The translations under genes were made by a program, and so were the position numbers. Source: Marinilabiliaceae bacterium JC040 (GTDB taxonomy: Bacteria > Bacteroidota > Bacteroidia > Bacteroidales > Marinifilaceae). Taken from it: a stretch of DNA of 64,000 bases. Positions 34,271 through 43,897 of the stretch are shown here, piece by piece. A model generated the notes under the pieces. The model worked only from the letters and a program-made list of their open reading frames with translations, was not told the origin of the DNA and ran no database searches. The stretch is from assembly GCA_022496785.1 (NCBI GenBank), contig SNAP01000002.1:372001-436000 (forward strand), given 5' to 3'. Numbering within the stretch: the stretch's first letter is position 1; each line of letters begins with the position of its first letter.

Positions 34271-35317
34271 ATGCATAATGAATATATTAACATACTATGG
34301 CATTTAATATATATCTTTTCATTTATTGCAATATTTATTCCAATATTCTGCTTTACTAGCTATTATTATAGAAAACAAAGGAATAAAAAGAAAATATCAA
34401 TAAAGATAAAGTATGAGAAGATTATATTTGAATACCTGATAGATAAAAAGAAGAATATAGAATTTCTACATAATAAATTTAAAAGGAATTCACACAAATT
34501 AGTAATATTAGAAATAATAGATGATCTATTAAAAAATATTAAAGGAGAAGATGCTAAAAGAATTAATGATATAATTATTTCAAGAAAGCTTGAAGAATTT
34601 GTTATAAGAAAACTAAAATCTAGATTCAACTATAATAAGCAGAAGTATCTACAACTATTATTAAATCTTAAATGTAGAAATCTTCCAACTGATTTATTAA
34701 ATAAATTAAAAAAGAACAAGTCTAAAGAAATAAGAATATATTCTATCATACTACTAATTAAACATGGTAAATCTTCATTAACCAAAGAATTCTTTGAATA
34801 TAATCACTTTCTAAGTCTTTGGGAACATATGAATATCTACTATTACTTAAAATCTATAAATATTAATAGTAATGAATTGAATAAGCTACTATATTCTAAG
34901 AATGATTCTGTTATAATTCTTGCTCTCAGATTAATGAGACTATTAAATACTAAAATACAATCTTATGATTTTGTTAATGAGTTATTAATAAAAACAGATC
35001 CACAAATTCAATCTGAATTATTAAGATTATTAGCAAAACACAAATTTAAGGATATTAATATTCTAATACCAAAATTGAATTTATATAGATGGGAAGATGT
35101 TCTTACAAATTTCTCAAGATTAGATTATGCAAATACAGATATTATGATGGAATATTATAGATTATCAGAAAATAGAGAAATAAAAAAGCATATTTTAATA
35201 TGTATTTACAATAACATACAAGGTGGTAAAAATGATATCGTTCATTTTGCTAATCAAACTCAAAATATAGAATTAAAAGAATTAAGTCAAAATATAATTA
35301 AACAAAAAACAATATAA
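34271..35317 (+). CDS. Membrane-anchored helical-repeat protein (HEAT-like)
   Basis: 348 residues. One N-terminal membrane helix (about 10-33, LIYIFSFIAIFIPIFCF) is followed by a basic segment and many short amphipathic helix pairs (SVIILALRLMRLLNT, DPQIQSELLRLLAKHKF, IKKHILICIYNNIQGG) in the style of HEAT repeats. Probably a scaffold in the cytoplasm. It ends 2 bases before the GT2 gene and is likely translationally coupled to it. The repeat assignment is by pattern only. Confidence 0.6.
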   Translation: MHNEYINILWHLIYIFSFIAIFIPIFCFTSYYYRKQRNKKKISIKIKYEKIIFEYLIDKKKNIEFLHNKFKRNSHKLVILEIIDDLLKNIKGEDAKRINDIIISRKLEEFVIRKLKSRFNYNKQKYLQLLLNLKCRNLPTDLLNKLKKNKSKEIRIYSIILLIKHGKSSLTKEFFEYNHFLSLWEHMNIYYYLKSININSNELNKLLYSKNDSVIILALRLMRLLNTKIQSYDFVNELLIKTDPQIQSELLRLLAKHKFKDINILIPKLNLYRWEDVLTNFSRLDYANTDIMMEYYRLSENREIKKHILICIYNNIQGGKNDIVHFANQTQNIELKELSQNIIKQKTI

Positions 35318-35319
35318 CA

Positions 35320-36723
35320 ATGGATATTATTCAAATTCTTAATTATCTATTTATGTTCTACTCTATTACAATAATAAGCATATACTTTTCTATGTGTATA
35401 GTTTCATTGTTCGTAATAAAAAAATATAAAAAGACTAATGACAGTATAAATATTAACACAATACTTGCAAGTGGAGATGCAGAACCAAGTGTTACAATAA
35501 TAGCTTCATCATTTAATGAATCTCCGACTATATTACCTTGTGTAAATTCTTTACTCAATCTTGAATACAATAATTATGAAGTGATTGTAGTAAATGATGG
35601 AAGTACAGATGATAGTCTTGAAAAAGTAATAACAGAATTTAACCTAGAGAAAATAGATTATATTGTAAATTATAAAATTGAAACTAAAAAGATAAGAGGA
35701 ATTTATAAATCTAAAAATCCAATATATAGAAATCTAATCATTATTGATAAAGAGAATGGAGGAAAAGCAGATGCTATGAATGCTGGTATCAATATATCTT
35801 CAAAATTCTATATTGTATGTGTTGATGTAGATTCTATTTTAAGAAAAGATGGATTACTAAAACTAATAAAAAGTATTATCAGCAATAAGGATAGCTATAT
35901 TACTGCAGTAGGTGCTACCGTGTGTGCTATAAATGCCTGCAAAGTCGAAAACGGAGTTATCACTGAAGAAGATGTTCCAAATAAATTTATTCCAGCTATA
36001 CAAATAATTGAATATTTAAGAGCTTTTTTAATGGGACGTATTGCTCTTGGAAAAATCAAAAGCCTAATTCTTGTTTCTGGTGCTATTGGAATGTTTAAAA
36101 AGGACAATGTACTTTCTATTGGTGGATACGATGAAAAATCCATCGGTGAAGATATGGAATTAATTGTTAGAATAAGAAAATATTTATACGAAAACGAAAC
36201 TTCCCACAATGTAGATTATATACCAGATCCATTACTCTGGACCGAGGTCCCTTCCTCTTATAAAATACTAGGTAGACAAAGAACTCGCTGGGCTAGAGGC
36301 TTGGTTGACACCTTACGTTTACACAAATACATGCTCTTTAATAAGAAATATAAAACTGTAGGTTTTATTAGCTTCCCATATTTTGTATTTTTTGAATGGC
36401 TAACTGCTTTTATTGAAATGACAGGATTAGTATATATGATTATATTGTTTGTACTAGAAATAGCTTCAGTGAAAAGCTTCCTAATTGTATTTCTGGCTCT
36501 ATACTTATTCAATATTTCTCTTTCATATGCTGCAATACTATTAAACGAAATTTCATATCATTCTTACGGCAAACCTAAAAACATGATTAAACTAATGTTT
36601 TTTACCTTATTTGAAGCCATAATATTTCACCCGATTACTGTTTATTGGACATTAAAGGGTAATTATATGTATTTAAGAGGAGTAAAAGAATGGGGGGTTA
36701 TGACAAGAGAAGGTTTTAAATAA
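35320..36723 (+). CDS. Family 2 processive glycosyltransferase
   Basis: 467-residue membrane synthase. It has an N-terminal helix, then the GT-A domain: SFNESPTILPCVNSLLN, VIVVNDGSTDDSLEK, ENGGKADAMNAG, the metal-binding DVDS, SGAIGMFKK, the base motif GEDMEL, and RQRTRWARG as the QxxRW-type motif. Three to four C-terminal helices form the transport channel. The motif set is that of poly-N-acetylglucosamine and hyaluronan-like synthases. It is the last gene of the operon with the YaiO-like barrel, so it probably makes and exports a homopolymer. Confidence 0.85.
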   Translation: MDIIQILNYLFMFYSITIISIYFSMCIVSLFVIKKYKKTNDSININTILASGDAEPSVTIIASSFNESPTILPCVNSLLNLEYNNYEVIVVNDGSTDDSLEKVITEFNLEKIDYIVNYKIETKKIRGIYKSKNPIYRNLIIIDKENGGKADAMNAGINISSKFYIVCVDVDSILRKDGLLKLIKSIISNKDSYITAVGATVCAINACKVENGVITEEDVPNKFIPAIQIIEYLRAFLMGRIALGKIKSLILVSGAIGMFKKDNVLSIGGYDEKSIGEDMELIVRIRKYLYENETSHNVDYIPDPLLWTEVPSSYKILGRQRTRWARGLVDTLRLHKYMLFNKKYKTVGFISFPYFVFFEWLTAFIEMTGLVYMIILFVLEIASVKSFLIVFLALYLFNISLSYAAILLNEISYHSYGKPKNMIKLMFFTLFEAIIFHPITVYWTLKGNYMYLRGVKEWGVMTREGFK

Positions 36724-36726
36724 ATT

Positions 36727-37605
36727 CTACAAAGGTTCAACATGAATAGCAATATGAGTACGAGGCCCAAACTGATCTTTTAATTCTTTCTCAATCTGTT
36801 TCACTTTCTCATCAACTGCATTTAGACTAATATTCCCATACATTCTCACATGAAGTTCTATTGCATAATAGCTTCCTATTCTTCTAGTCCGCAAATCATG
36901 AGGATCAAAAATCTCGGGTACTCTTAACACTGTAGCTAGTATTTTATTTTCTATTTCATCAGAAAGAGATTTCTCTAGTAAATCTTCTAAACTAGGTACA
37001 ATTAAACTTATAGCTACTTTTAAAATTAATATACTTACCACTATTGCAGCTATAGGATCTAATATAACCCAATTATTACCTAAAAAATATGCACCACCAA
37101 TACCTATTGTCGTTCCTAGTGAAGATAAGGCATCACTCCTATGGTGCCATGCATTTGCTATCACCACTTGAGAATTTATCTTCTTCCCTACTCGTATAGA
37201 ATATTGAAATAATATTTCCTTAGAGAAAATTGAAACTATTGCTGCTATTATTGCTATCTTCTCTGGCTTAATTATAGCTTCTCCATTTATAAAATCTATT
37301 ATTGTTTTAATTGAAGATATTCCAACTCCCATTGATACTAAAAGAAGAATAACACCTATAAAAACAGTCGCTAGCGTTTCATATTTACCATGACCGTAAT
37401 CATGATTCTTATCCTCTGGTTTACTAGATATCTTAATAAAAAAGACAACAATAATATCTGAAATAAAATCAGAAAGAGAATGTACAGCATCAGCAGTCAT
37501 AGCAGCACTATTTCCAAGAATTCCAGCAATAAATTTAAAAATTAGCAATACCAAATTTACAATACTACCTATAAACGTAACTTTATATATCTTCTTTTCT
37601 CTCAT
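36727..37605 (-). CDS. Cation diffusion facilitator (FieF-like)
   Basis: 292 residues with six membrane helices and a C-terminal cytoplasmic domain. Metal-site residues are visible in DAVHSLSDFISD (helix 2) and HHRSDALSSLG (helix 5), the DxxxD/HxxxD sites of Zn2+/Fe2+ exporters. The tail IELHVRMYGNISL is the ferredoxin-like dimer domain. It exports divalent metal in exchange for protons. It is convergent with the glycosyltransferase gene (3-base gap). A second CDF of another subgroup lies at 42912. Confidence 0.9.
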   Translation of the reverse strand: MREKKIYKVTFIGSIVNLVLLIFKFIAGILGNSAAMTADAVHSLSDFISDIIVVFFIKISSKPEDKNHDYGHGKYETLATVFIGVILLLVSMGVGISSIKTIIDFINGEAIIKPEKIAIIAAIVSIFSKEILFQYSIRVGKKINSQVVIANAWHHRSDALSSLGTTIGIGGAYFLGNNWVILDPIAAIVVSILILKVAISLIVPSLEDLLEKSLSDEIENKILATVLRVPEIFDPHDLRTRRIGSYYAIELHVRMYGNISLNAVDEKVKQIEKELKDQFGPRTHIAIHVEPL

Positions 37606-37762
37606 ATAAACAAATATATAAATATCCTAGAAAATCTAGTAGGGTAAATGAGTATTAAAACGGTTGAATAATTGAAAGAGTGAAATAAGTTGAAAAAATA
37701 TGCTTAATTTGCCTAACATTCAAAACATTACACTATTAACATGAACAATAATTAATATTCAC

Positions 37763-38272
37763 GTGATAGAAAAAGAGGAATTTAAAGAAATCTTTGATAT
37801 ATATTTTGACAATATAAGATCATATATTTTCTATAAGATAGGAAACGAAAACGATGCAAGTGATATGGCACAAGATGTTTTTATGAAAATCTGGACTAAA
37901 AGGAATAGTCTAGATTCAAGAAATATAAAGGCATTACTATACAAGATGTCTAGTGATCTAATTATTACTAAATATCGAAAAAATAACGTCAAGAAGAAAT
38001 TTATAGAACACACAACATATACTAACAAAAACAAATATGATATTACACCAGAAAATCTTATTAACTATAAAAACTTAAAAAATAGATATATTGAAGCTTT
38101 AGGTCAACTGACAGAGAACCAAAGAAGTGTATTTCTTATGCATAGAGAAGAAAGCATGTCTTATAGAGAAATTGCTGAAAGACTTGGTATATCTAATAAA
38201 GCTGTTGAAAAACGTATAAGTAAATCTCTCAAACATTTAAAAACTGTACTTAAAGATCTGATAGAAATTTAA
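37763..38272 (+). CDS. ECF RNA polymerase sigma factor
   Basis: 169 residues: region 2 (FDIYFDNIRSYIFYKIGNEN then DASDMAQDVFMKIW) and region 4 (LTENQRSVFLMHREESMSYR, EIAERLGISNKAVEKRISKS). The start is GTG at 37763; no in-frame ATG fits. It is the first gene of a sigma-FecR-TonB-receptor-lipoprotein run, the standard surface-signalling layout in Bacteroidota. It should drive transcription of the receptor operon when FecR releases it. Confidence 0.92.
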   Translation: MIEKEEFKEIFDIYFDNIRSYIFYKIGNENDASDMAQDVFMKIWTKRNSLDSRNIKALLYKMSSDLIITKYRKNNVKKKFIEHTTYTNKNKYDITPENLINYKNLKNRYIEALGQLTENQRSVFLMHREESMSYREIAERLGISNKAVEKRISKSLKHLKTVLKDLIEI

Positions 38273-38274
38273 CA

Positions 38275-39051
38275 ATGAAAGCTAACGATATTAAAATAAC
38301 ACCTAAATGGAAAGAATCTAAAGAAGACATTTGGAATAAATCATTTATGAATCTTGAAGATAATCATAAATCAGATAAAAAATCCAAACATATTAAAAGA
38401 TTCCTACTATATGTAGCTGCTTCTGTTATTGTATTTATAAATTTTAGTTATATATACAGAACAAGCATCTATACACCTAGAGGAGAGCAATCTACAATCA
38501 CTCTTCCTGATGGTTCTTTTGCAAAATTGCGCGAAGAAAGCTCTCTTAGCTACAAACCTCTTTGGTGGATATTCAATAAAACTGTATCCTTTTCTGGAGA
38601 AGCATTCTTTTATGGTAAACATGCTAAGGGTTTCAAAATTGAATCTAATTTAGCCACAACATACGTACTAGGAACTTCTTTTAATATTATAGATAGAGAT
38701 AATATTTTTGAAATTGGATGCCTAGAAGGTAAAGTGAAAGTAAAATCAGAATTTCAAGCAAAAGAATTAACTAAAGGAATGCTAACAAGAATAAAAGATA
38801 ATAAAATAGTAAGTAAAAAGAATGAAAACACAAGAACAATGGCTTTGTGGACAAAAGATATTCTAGCATTTAAAAACACTCCATTAAGAGATGTTATTGA
38901 AACAATTTCCAGAAGTTATAATATACAAATAAAACCACCTAGTAATATAAACTACTACTATACAGGACAGATACAAAGGATGAATAATCCACAAGATGTT
39001 TTAAATATTATTAATAAAACATTTGGTATAGAAATGCAGATTATAGAATGA
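38275..39051 (+). CDS. FecR-family anti-sigma factor
   Basis: 258 residues. A short cytoplasmic part is followed by one membrane helix (about 42-60, RFLLYVAASVIVFINFSYIY). The periplasmic FecR domain reads GEQSTITLPDGSFAKLREES, ATTYVLGTSFNI, then GCLEGKVKV. The C-terminal DUF4974-type signalling domain reads FKNTPLRDVIETISRSYNI. It starts 2 bases after the sigma gene and overlaps the receptor gene by 4 bases. It would relay receptor occupancy to the sigma factor. Confidence 0.9.
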   Translation: MKANDIKITPKWKESKEDIWNKSFMNLEDNHKSDKKSKHIKRFLLYVAASVIVFINFSYIYRTSIYTPRGEQSTITLPDGSFAKLREESSLSYKPLWWIFNKTVSFSGEAFFYGKHAKGFKIESNLATTYVLGTSFNIIDRDNIFEIGCLEGKVKVKSEFQAKELTKGMLTRIKDNKIVSKKNENTRTMALWTKDILAFKNTPLRDVIETISRSYNIQIKPPSNINYYYTGQIQRMNNPQDVLNIINKTFGIEMQIIE

Positions 39052-41480
39052 AAAAATATATATTTTCAATAATTGTATCAATAATGTTATTTTCTACACC
39101 ATATGTAGTTGCTCAAAATAACAAAAAGATTCACTTAAAAGTAAAAGATCAGTCTTTGGGAGAAGTAATCCCACTACTTACCCCAAACTGTTCTTTCAAC
39201 AGTGAAACACTAGGCTCCATATCAATTTCAATTGATAGGAGCTTTTCTAGTATAGAAGAAGCACTTAATTATATTCTAAAGAATACTAATATTTCATTTT
39301 CTAAAATATCTGGTGTTTATGTTTTTTATTATAATAACACAAAAAAAGATTTTGAATATTCAGGTTATATCTTTGATTCTAAGAGTCATCTTCCTCTAGA
39401 AAATACACTAATTATAGCAGATAAGATAAATTATTATACAAACAAGAATGGATATTTTAAATTTAAAACAAAGAAGAAAAATATACCAATTGTAGTAAAA
39501 TATATAGGTTACAATTCATACTATACAAATATAAATCATGACAGTTATATAAAAATATATCTAAAACCTAAAGAGTTACTGTTAAAAGAAGTTGATATTA
39601 GTTTGAATCTTGATAGTTTAATACCTAAACCACCAATTGTAAAACTAAATGCTAGAATTAATGAAAATATTGAAGAATCTCCACTAATAAAAATTGTAAA
39701 ATCAAATAGAGAACACAAATCTAATCTAGAAAGAATTATTTGTAATAATCTTGCAAATGCAAACATCTATATTGACGATATTAGAGTATTAGAAACTTCT
39801 CCTATCTCAAATCTTATAGGAATTATTAATCCTCTTGTGGTTAATAAATCTAATTTGTATATCTCTAATTACGATATAAAATATGGAAATATTACAGATA
39901 ATTTAAGATTAAATAGCAACGATATATCCAATATAAAAACAAACTCATTAAAAGCATATATTAATAATCTTAATTTAGGAATATACACTTCTTCTAAAAT
40001 ATCTAATTTAGCTAGATTTACAATAGGCTATAGAAGTACATATAATAATCTACTAAATAATAGTTTTACTTCTCCCTATAGCAGTAAAAATAATATGAAT
40101 TTCTTTATAAATAATAATGAAAACTACAAGTATTTAGATTTTCAACCTGAATACAATTTCGATGATTTAAATATTAATATATACGGAAATATTGATAAAA
40201 AAGATAAGTTATCATACACTGTAAGCATATACAACACTAATAGTAAACTAATTAACACTATAAAAGATTATGAAACAAATAGCAAATACAATAATTCTAT
40301 AAGTTCAAATCAACATTCATATCTATTAAAATTAAAATGGAAATGGAATAAACATTCAGCTACTACACTTAAAACAGAAATGACAAGTTTAGATAGTAAC
40401 GAATCATTTCTATATAACAATATAAATAGATCAATTAATAATACAAATGAATCTAATTATATAGATGGTGAGTTTATATCAAAAGATAATAATCTTCAAA
40501 CTTTTGACAGTATTTTAAATAATAACACTCTAGAGAAGAGTCTTATTACACTAGAACATACAATAAATAAAGGTATACATTCACTTTCTTATGGTATTGA
40601 AAGTATGAACTATGAAATTAAAAATTCTCATTACGAGGAGAATGAATTTATTAGTTCTTTTACTATATCTGATGCTATAAAATTAAACCAAACAAGATTA
40701 TATATTGGTAATAGATTAGATTACTATAAAGACAAGATATTTTTTCAACCACGCATAAAAATAGAACACCAAATAAATGATGAATTCCTTTTAAATAGTT
40801 CTATAGGTATTTATAATAAATATCTATCTAAGAATCCTCTAAAACTAAATGATCTAGGATATTTTAAGACATGGAACTTAAAAAATATCCAAAAAGATAT
40901 TCAATTCTCTATAGGAGGACAATTAAATGTTGATACCTATAAACTTAAATTCAGTACCTTCCTGCATAAAATAAATAATTATCAATATATCTACAGAAAT
41001 TCTATTATAAATAATTCTGGCTACAAATATGGACTTTATCTTTCAGGAAATATGGATATTAATAGAGGTATATTAAAATCATATTTTAGCTATACAAATT
41101 TTAAAATGAAAGAATCACAAAATGAATATCAATTATTAAATGTATATAAATTCAATAATCTTTCATTTTCAATTAACACTATTTATACTAATGGGTATAA
41201 TTACTCCTTTCAAAATAGAAATATCTTTTCTAACAGTTCAAATTATATATATAACTCTCCTATAAATCTAGAATATTTTAGAATAGATTTGGGCTTTAAT
41301 TATAGAAAACGTTTTAAGGGAATTACTGTTAATGGATCAATTTCATTAATTAATCTATTAAATACTAATAATCCACCTATTCAAGAAATTAATTTTATAA
41401 ATCAAAGATATTCACAAAATATGGGGTATTCATACTATTTACAAAGAGGTGTTATTTTTACTCTAGGATTTTCTTTGTAA
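39048..41480 (+). CDS. Divergent TonB-dependent receptor with STN domain
   Basis: 810 residues. Signal peptide (ends PYVVAQ), then the STN signalling domain (about 25-95; LKVKDQSLGEVIPLL), a carboxypeptidase-regulatory-like beta domain (about 105-175; GYIFDSKSHLPLENTLIIAD), the LLKEVDIS entry to the plug, a much reduced plug (NIYIDDIRVLETSPISNLIG) and a long barrel ending FTLGFSL. The protein is extremely rich in Asn and Ile. The short plug and the absence of a SusD-like partner make it atypical. It overlaps fecR by 4 bases. Ligand unknown. Confidence 0.75.
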   Translation: MKKYIFSIIVSIMLFSTPYVVAQNNKKIHLKVKDQSLGEVIPLLTPNCSFNSETLGSISISIDRSFSSIEEALNYILKNTNISFSKISGVYVFYYNNTKKDFEYSGYIFDSKSHLPLENTLIIADKINYYTNKNGYFKFKTKKKNIPIVVKYIGYNSYYTNINHDSYIKIYLKPKELLLKEVDISLNLDSLIPKPPIVKLNARINENIEESPLIKIVKSNREHKSNLERIICNNLANANIYIDDIRVLETSPISNLIGIINPLVVNKSNLYISNYDIKYGNITDNLRLNSNDISNIKTNSLKAYINNLNLGIYTSSKISNLARFTIGYRSTYNNLLNNSFTSPYSSKNNMNFFINNNENYKYLDFQPEYNFDDLNINIYGNIDKKDKLSYTVSIYNTNSKLINTIKDYETNSKYNNSISSNQHSYLLKLKWKWNKHSATTLKTEMTSLDSNESFLYNNINRSINNTNESNYIDGEFISKDNNLQTFDSILNNNTLEKSLITLEHTINKGIHSLSYGIESMNYEIKNSHYEENEFISSFTISDAIKLNQTRLYIGNRLDYYKDKIFFQPRIKIEHQINDEFLLNSSIGIYNKYLSKNPLKLNDLGYFKTWNLKNIQKDIQFSIGGQLNVDTYKLKFSTFLHKINNYQYIYRNSIINNSGYKYGLYLSGNMDINRGILKSYFSYTNFKMKESQNEYQLLNVYKFNNLSFSINTIYTNGYNYSFQNRNIFSNSSNYIYNSPINLEYFRIDLGFNYRKRFKGITVNGSISLINLLNTNNPPIQEINFINQRYSQNMGYSYYLQRGVIFTLGFSL

Positions 41481-41559
41481 ATATTTTAAAATTAGAGGGG
41501 GGGATAATTCTACTTATTCGGTTCTATAGATGTAATTATAAAACATTAACTATTTTAAA

Positions 41560-42375
41560 ATGAAAAAGAGAATCTTATTTTTAACAACAGCATTAGCTTT
41601 GTTTACCCTAGTATTTACTTCTTGTAGTAAAGATGATGATAATTCAAGTCAAGTTTTAAAACCTACAAGTAAAACAAAAACAAGTTTACCTGTAATGTCT
41701 GTAAGTGATGAAGGCTATTCTACTATTGAACATGCAAATCTAGCTCCAATATTTGTAGAGACTGATAATCTAGAGATAAGTGAAATGGAATTAATATATG
41801 CTGACCGTCAAGAAGCTAAACTTACTTTCAATTTATATAAAGCTGCTTTCAAAACATATGATAATCCTATTATTGAAAGTTTATTAAAAACTGAATCTCG
41901 CGTAATAGCATTAGATAAAACTTTAAAATATTATGAGATAACAGTTCCTGCAATTGGAGAACTAGAAGTATTTACTAAAGCTGAACGCCAAACAAAATTC
42001 AATACTATAAAAGCTAAATTCACTTCTTTAAATGAAGTATTTAAAGTAATGACAAAACATGAAGAAGAACGTGCTGAAGCTTATAAAAAAGAAATAAATA
42101 AAGTAAACACAAATCTTAAATGTCTTCTTACACATTTAATGTACGCTTCTCAAAACCACATGAAGCTACTAGTTAAAAAACTTAAAGAATTAGGTATAAC
42201 TTATACTCCTACTGTAATGCCTAAAAAAGACTTTGATGCTATCATTAAAGCAGAATTCAAACATGGAAATTACTATAATAAACATAGAAAAGGAGATACA
42301 AATAGCGCAAAACGAGGTAAGAAAACTGGAGAGAAAGGAAAAATTAACGATCAAGGTAAACATACAAATTCCTAA
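41560..42375 (+). CDS. DUF2202 ferritin-like lipoprotein
   Basis: 271 residues. Lipoprotein signal ends FTSCSKDDDN (Cys22), a surface-lipoprotein style. Two helical blocks match DUF2202: ISEMELIYADRQEAKLTFNL with YKAAF..YDNPIIESLLKTE, and LMYASQNHMKLLVKKLKELG with ITYTPTVMPKKDFDAII. The second carries the S.NH....L...G..Y.P signature. The usual metal ligands (EE, E..H) are only partly kept. The C-terminal 35 residues are Lys/His/Gly-rich. It follows the TonB receptor gene after 79 bases and may be its extracellular ligand-binding partner. Confidence 0.65.
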   Translation: MKKRILFLTTALALFTLVFTSCSKDDDNSSQVLKPTSKTKTSLPVMSVSDEGYSTIEHANLAPIFVETDNLEISEMELIYADRQEAKLTFNLYKAAFKTYDNPIIESLLKTESRVIALDKTLKYYEITVPAIGELEVFTKAERQTKFNTIKAKFTSLNEVFKVMTKHEEERAEAYKKEINKVNTNLKCLLTHLMYASQNHMKLLVKKLKELGITYTPTVMPKKDFDAIIKAEFKHGNYYNKHRKGDTNSAKRGKKTGEKGKINDQGKHTNS

Positions 42376-42406
42376 TATTTGAATAAACACAAAACTTAGT
42401 ACGAGA

Positions 42407-42445
42407 AGAGAGTATTTTATTAATTTAAAATACTCTCTTTATTTT
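42407..42445 (+). terminator. Terminator after the DUF2202 lipoprotein gene
   Basis: AGAGAGTATTTTA (42407-42419) pairs perfectly with TAAAATACTCTCT (42426-42438), then TTATTTTAT. It ends the sigma-FecR-receptor unit. Confidence 0.85.
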
Positions 42446-42478
42446 ATAATCTCTATATTAGCAATCTAATATAAAGAG

Positions 42479-42928
42479 ATGGAAAACGAGATAAAATATA
42501 CAGAAAAGGAAATTGAATTACTATTAAAGAAACACGGTATTCGTCTTACTGCTATTAGAATACTTATTCTTAAAGAAATGTTCAAATTTAAAAATACTTT
42601 TAATCTTACAGACTTAGAAATAAGTCTTGACACGATAGATAAATCGACTATTTTTAGAACTATTATATTATTTGAAGAACAACATCTTTTACATTCTATT
42701 GAAGATGGAAGTGGTTCTGTTAAATATTGCGTTTGTACTCAAGATCATATTTGCAGTATTAATGAATTACACGCTCATTTTCACTGCGAAGTATGCAAAC
42801 AAACATTCTGCATTGAGAATGAACATATCCCTCTAATTCATCTTGAAAATGGCTTTATTGCAAAAAGCATTAACTATACAATAAAAGGGATATGTCCTAA
42901 ATGTAAAGATATTAATCACATGAATTAA
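42479..42928 (+). CDS. Fur-family metalloregulator
   Basis: 149 residues. The winged-helix domain (LLKKHGIRLTAIRILILKEM, then DLEISLDTIDKSTIFRTIIL) is followed by the dimer domain with HAHFHCEVCKQTFC, holding the H-x-H and CxxC metal sites, and a late CPKC for the structural zinc. It could be Fur, Zur or PerR type; the neighbouring convergent zinc/metal exporter favours a metal-sensing role. Its last 17 bases overlap the 3' end of that exporter gene. Confidence 0.88.
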   Translation: MENEIKYTEKEIELLLKKHGIRLTAIRILILKEMFKFKNTFNLTDLEISLDTIDKSTIFRTIILFEEQHLLHSIEDGSGSVKYCVCTQDHICSINELHAHFHCEVCKQTFCIENEHIPLIHLENGFIAKSINYTIKGICPKCKDINHMN

Positions 42929-43805
42929 TACATTCTTCACCAACTAATTCTATCTCATTTGTAATATGTACAATATTGAATTTTAAAGATAATGCTTTTA
43001 CTTTCTTTTTAATATCAACTTTCTGTATTTGAGATATATCATCCAATACTAAATGCAGACTCATTACATGTGATTCTCCATCTAACGACCATATATGAAC
43101 ATCATGTATATCTACTATTCCTTGTATTTCTTTAATTTCTTTTTCTAATAAAGATACATTTACATCCTTCGGAATAGCTTGTAGTAAAACTGCGAATGTT
43201 CTTCTAAGATTTTTATATACATTGTAAAGAACCCAAGTACTTATAGCTATACTTAATATTGAATCTAATATAGGTAATTCCCAATACATCATAACAACAC
43301 TAGAAACCAATACCGCTACCCATCCTAGTACATCTTCCATTATATGTAAATATACTGCTCTCTGACTTATTGAATTACCTCTACTCAATTTAAATGCAGC
43401 CAAACCATTTATAAAAACTCCTATAATCGCTAACCATAGCATTCCTCTAGCATCCACAGCCTCAGGATTAAGTATTCTTCCAACAGCTTCTACCACTACT
43501 ATAACACTACTTATCGATAATATACCTCCTAAAAAGATACTACCTAATAATGAAAATCGCTTGTATCCATAGCTATAATTAGCATCTCTTCCCTTTTGCG
43601 ATTTTTTCTGCAATCCCCACGTTATACCTAAAGAAATACAATCTCCAAAATCGTGAAGAGCATCTGATAAAATTGCTATACTATTTGTAAGAAGACCTCC
43701 TACAATTTCAATTACTACAAATATTGCATTCAAAATAAATGCTATTGTAATATTCTTTGTTCCCTCATGAGAATGAACATGTCCGTGCGCGTGATTATGT
43801 GCCAT
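42912..43805 (-). CDS. Cation diffusion facilitator (CzcD/ZitB-like)
   Basis: 297 residues. The His-rich start (MAHNHAHGHVHSHEG) is a metal-loading tail. Six helices carry the metal sites LSDALHDFGDCIS (helix 2) and HIMEDVLGWVAVL (helix 5, HxxxD). A cytoplasmic C-terminal domain has VHIWSLDGESHVMSLHL. This pattern is that of zinc-exporting CzcD/ZitB proteins. Its 3' end overlaps the Fur-family gene tail to tail by 17 bases, so the two mRNAs are antisense there. Confidence 0.92.
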   Translation of the reverse strand: MAHNHAHGHVHSHEGTKNITIAFILNAIFVVIEIVGGLLTNSIAILSDALHDFGDCISLGITWGLQKKSQKGRDANYSYGYKRFSLLGSIFLGGILSISSVIVVVEAVGRILNPEAVDARGMLWLAIIGVFINGLAAFKLSRGNSISQRAVYLHIMEDVLGWVAVLVSSVVMMYWELPILDSILSIAISTWVLYNVYKNLRRTFAVLLQAIPKDVNVSLLEKEIKEIQGIVDIHDVHIWSLDGESHVMSLHLVLDDISQIQKVDIKKKVKALSLKFNIVHITNEIELVGEECINSCD

Positions 43806-43897
43806 AATTGTTTAGTTTTATATTTATAGTACAAAGATACCAACTCACTTATGCAACCTAGTTGCATAAATGATATACTCCTTATTATAAACTAAAA

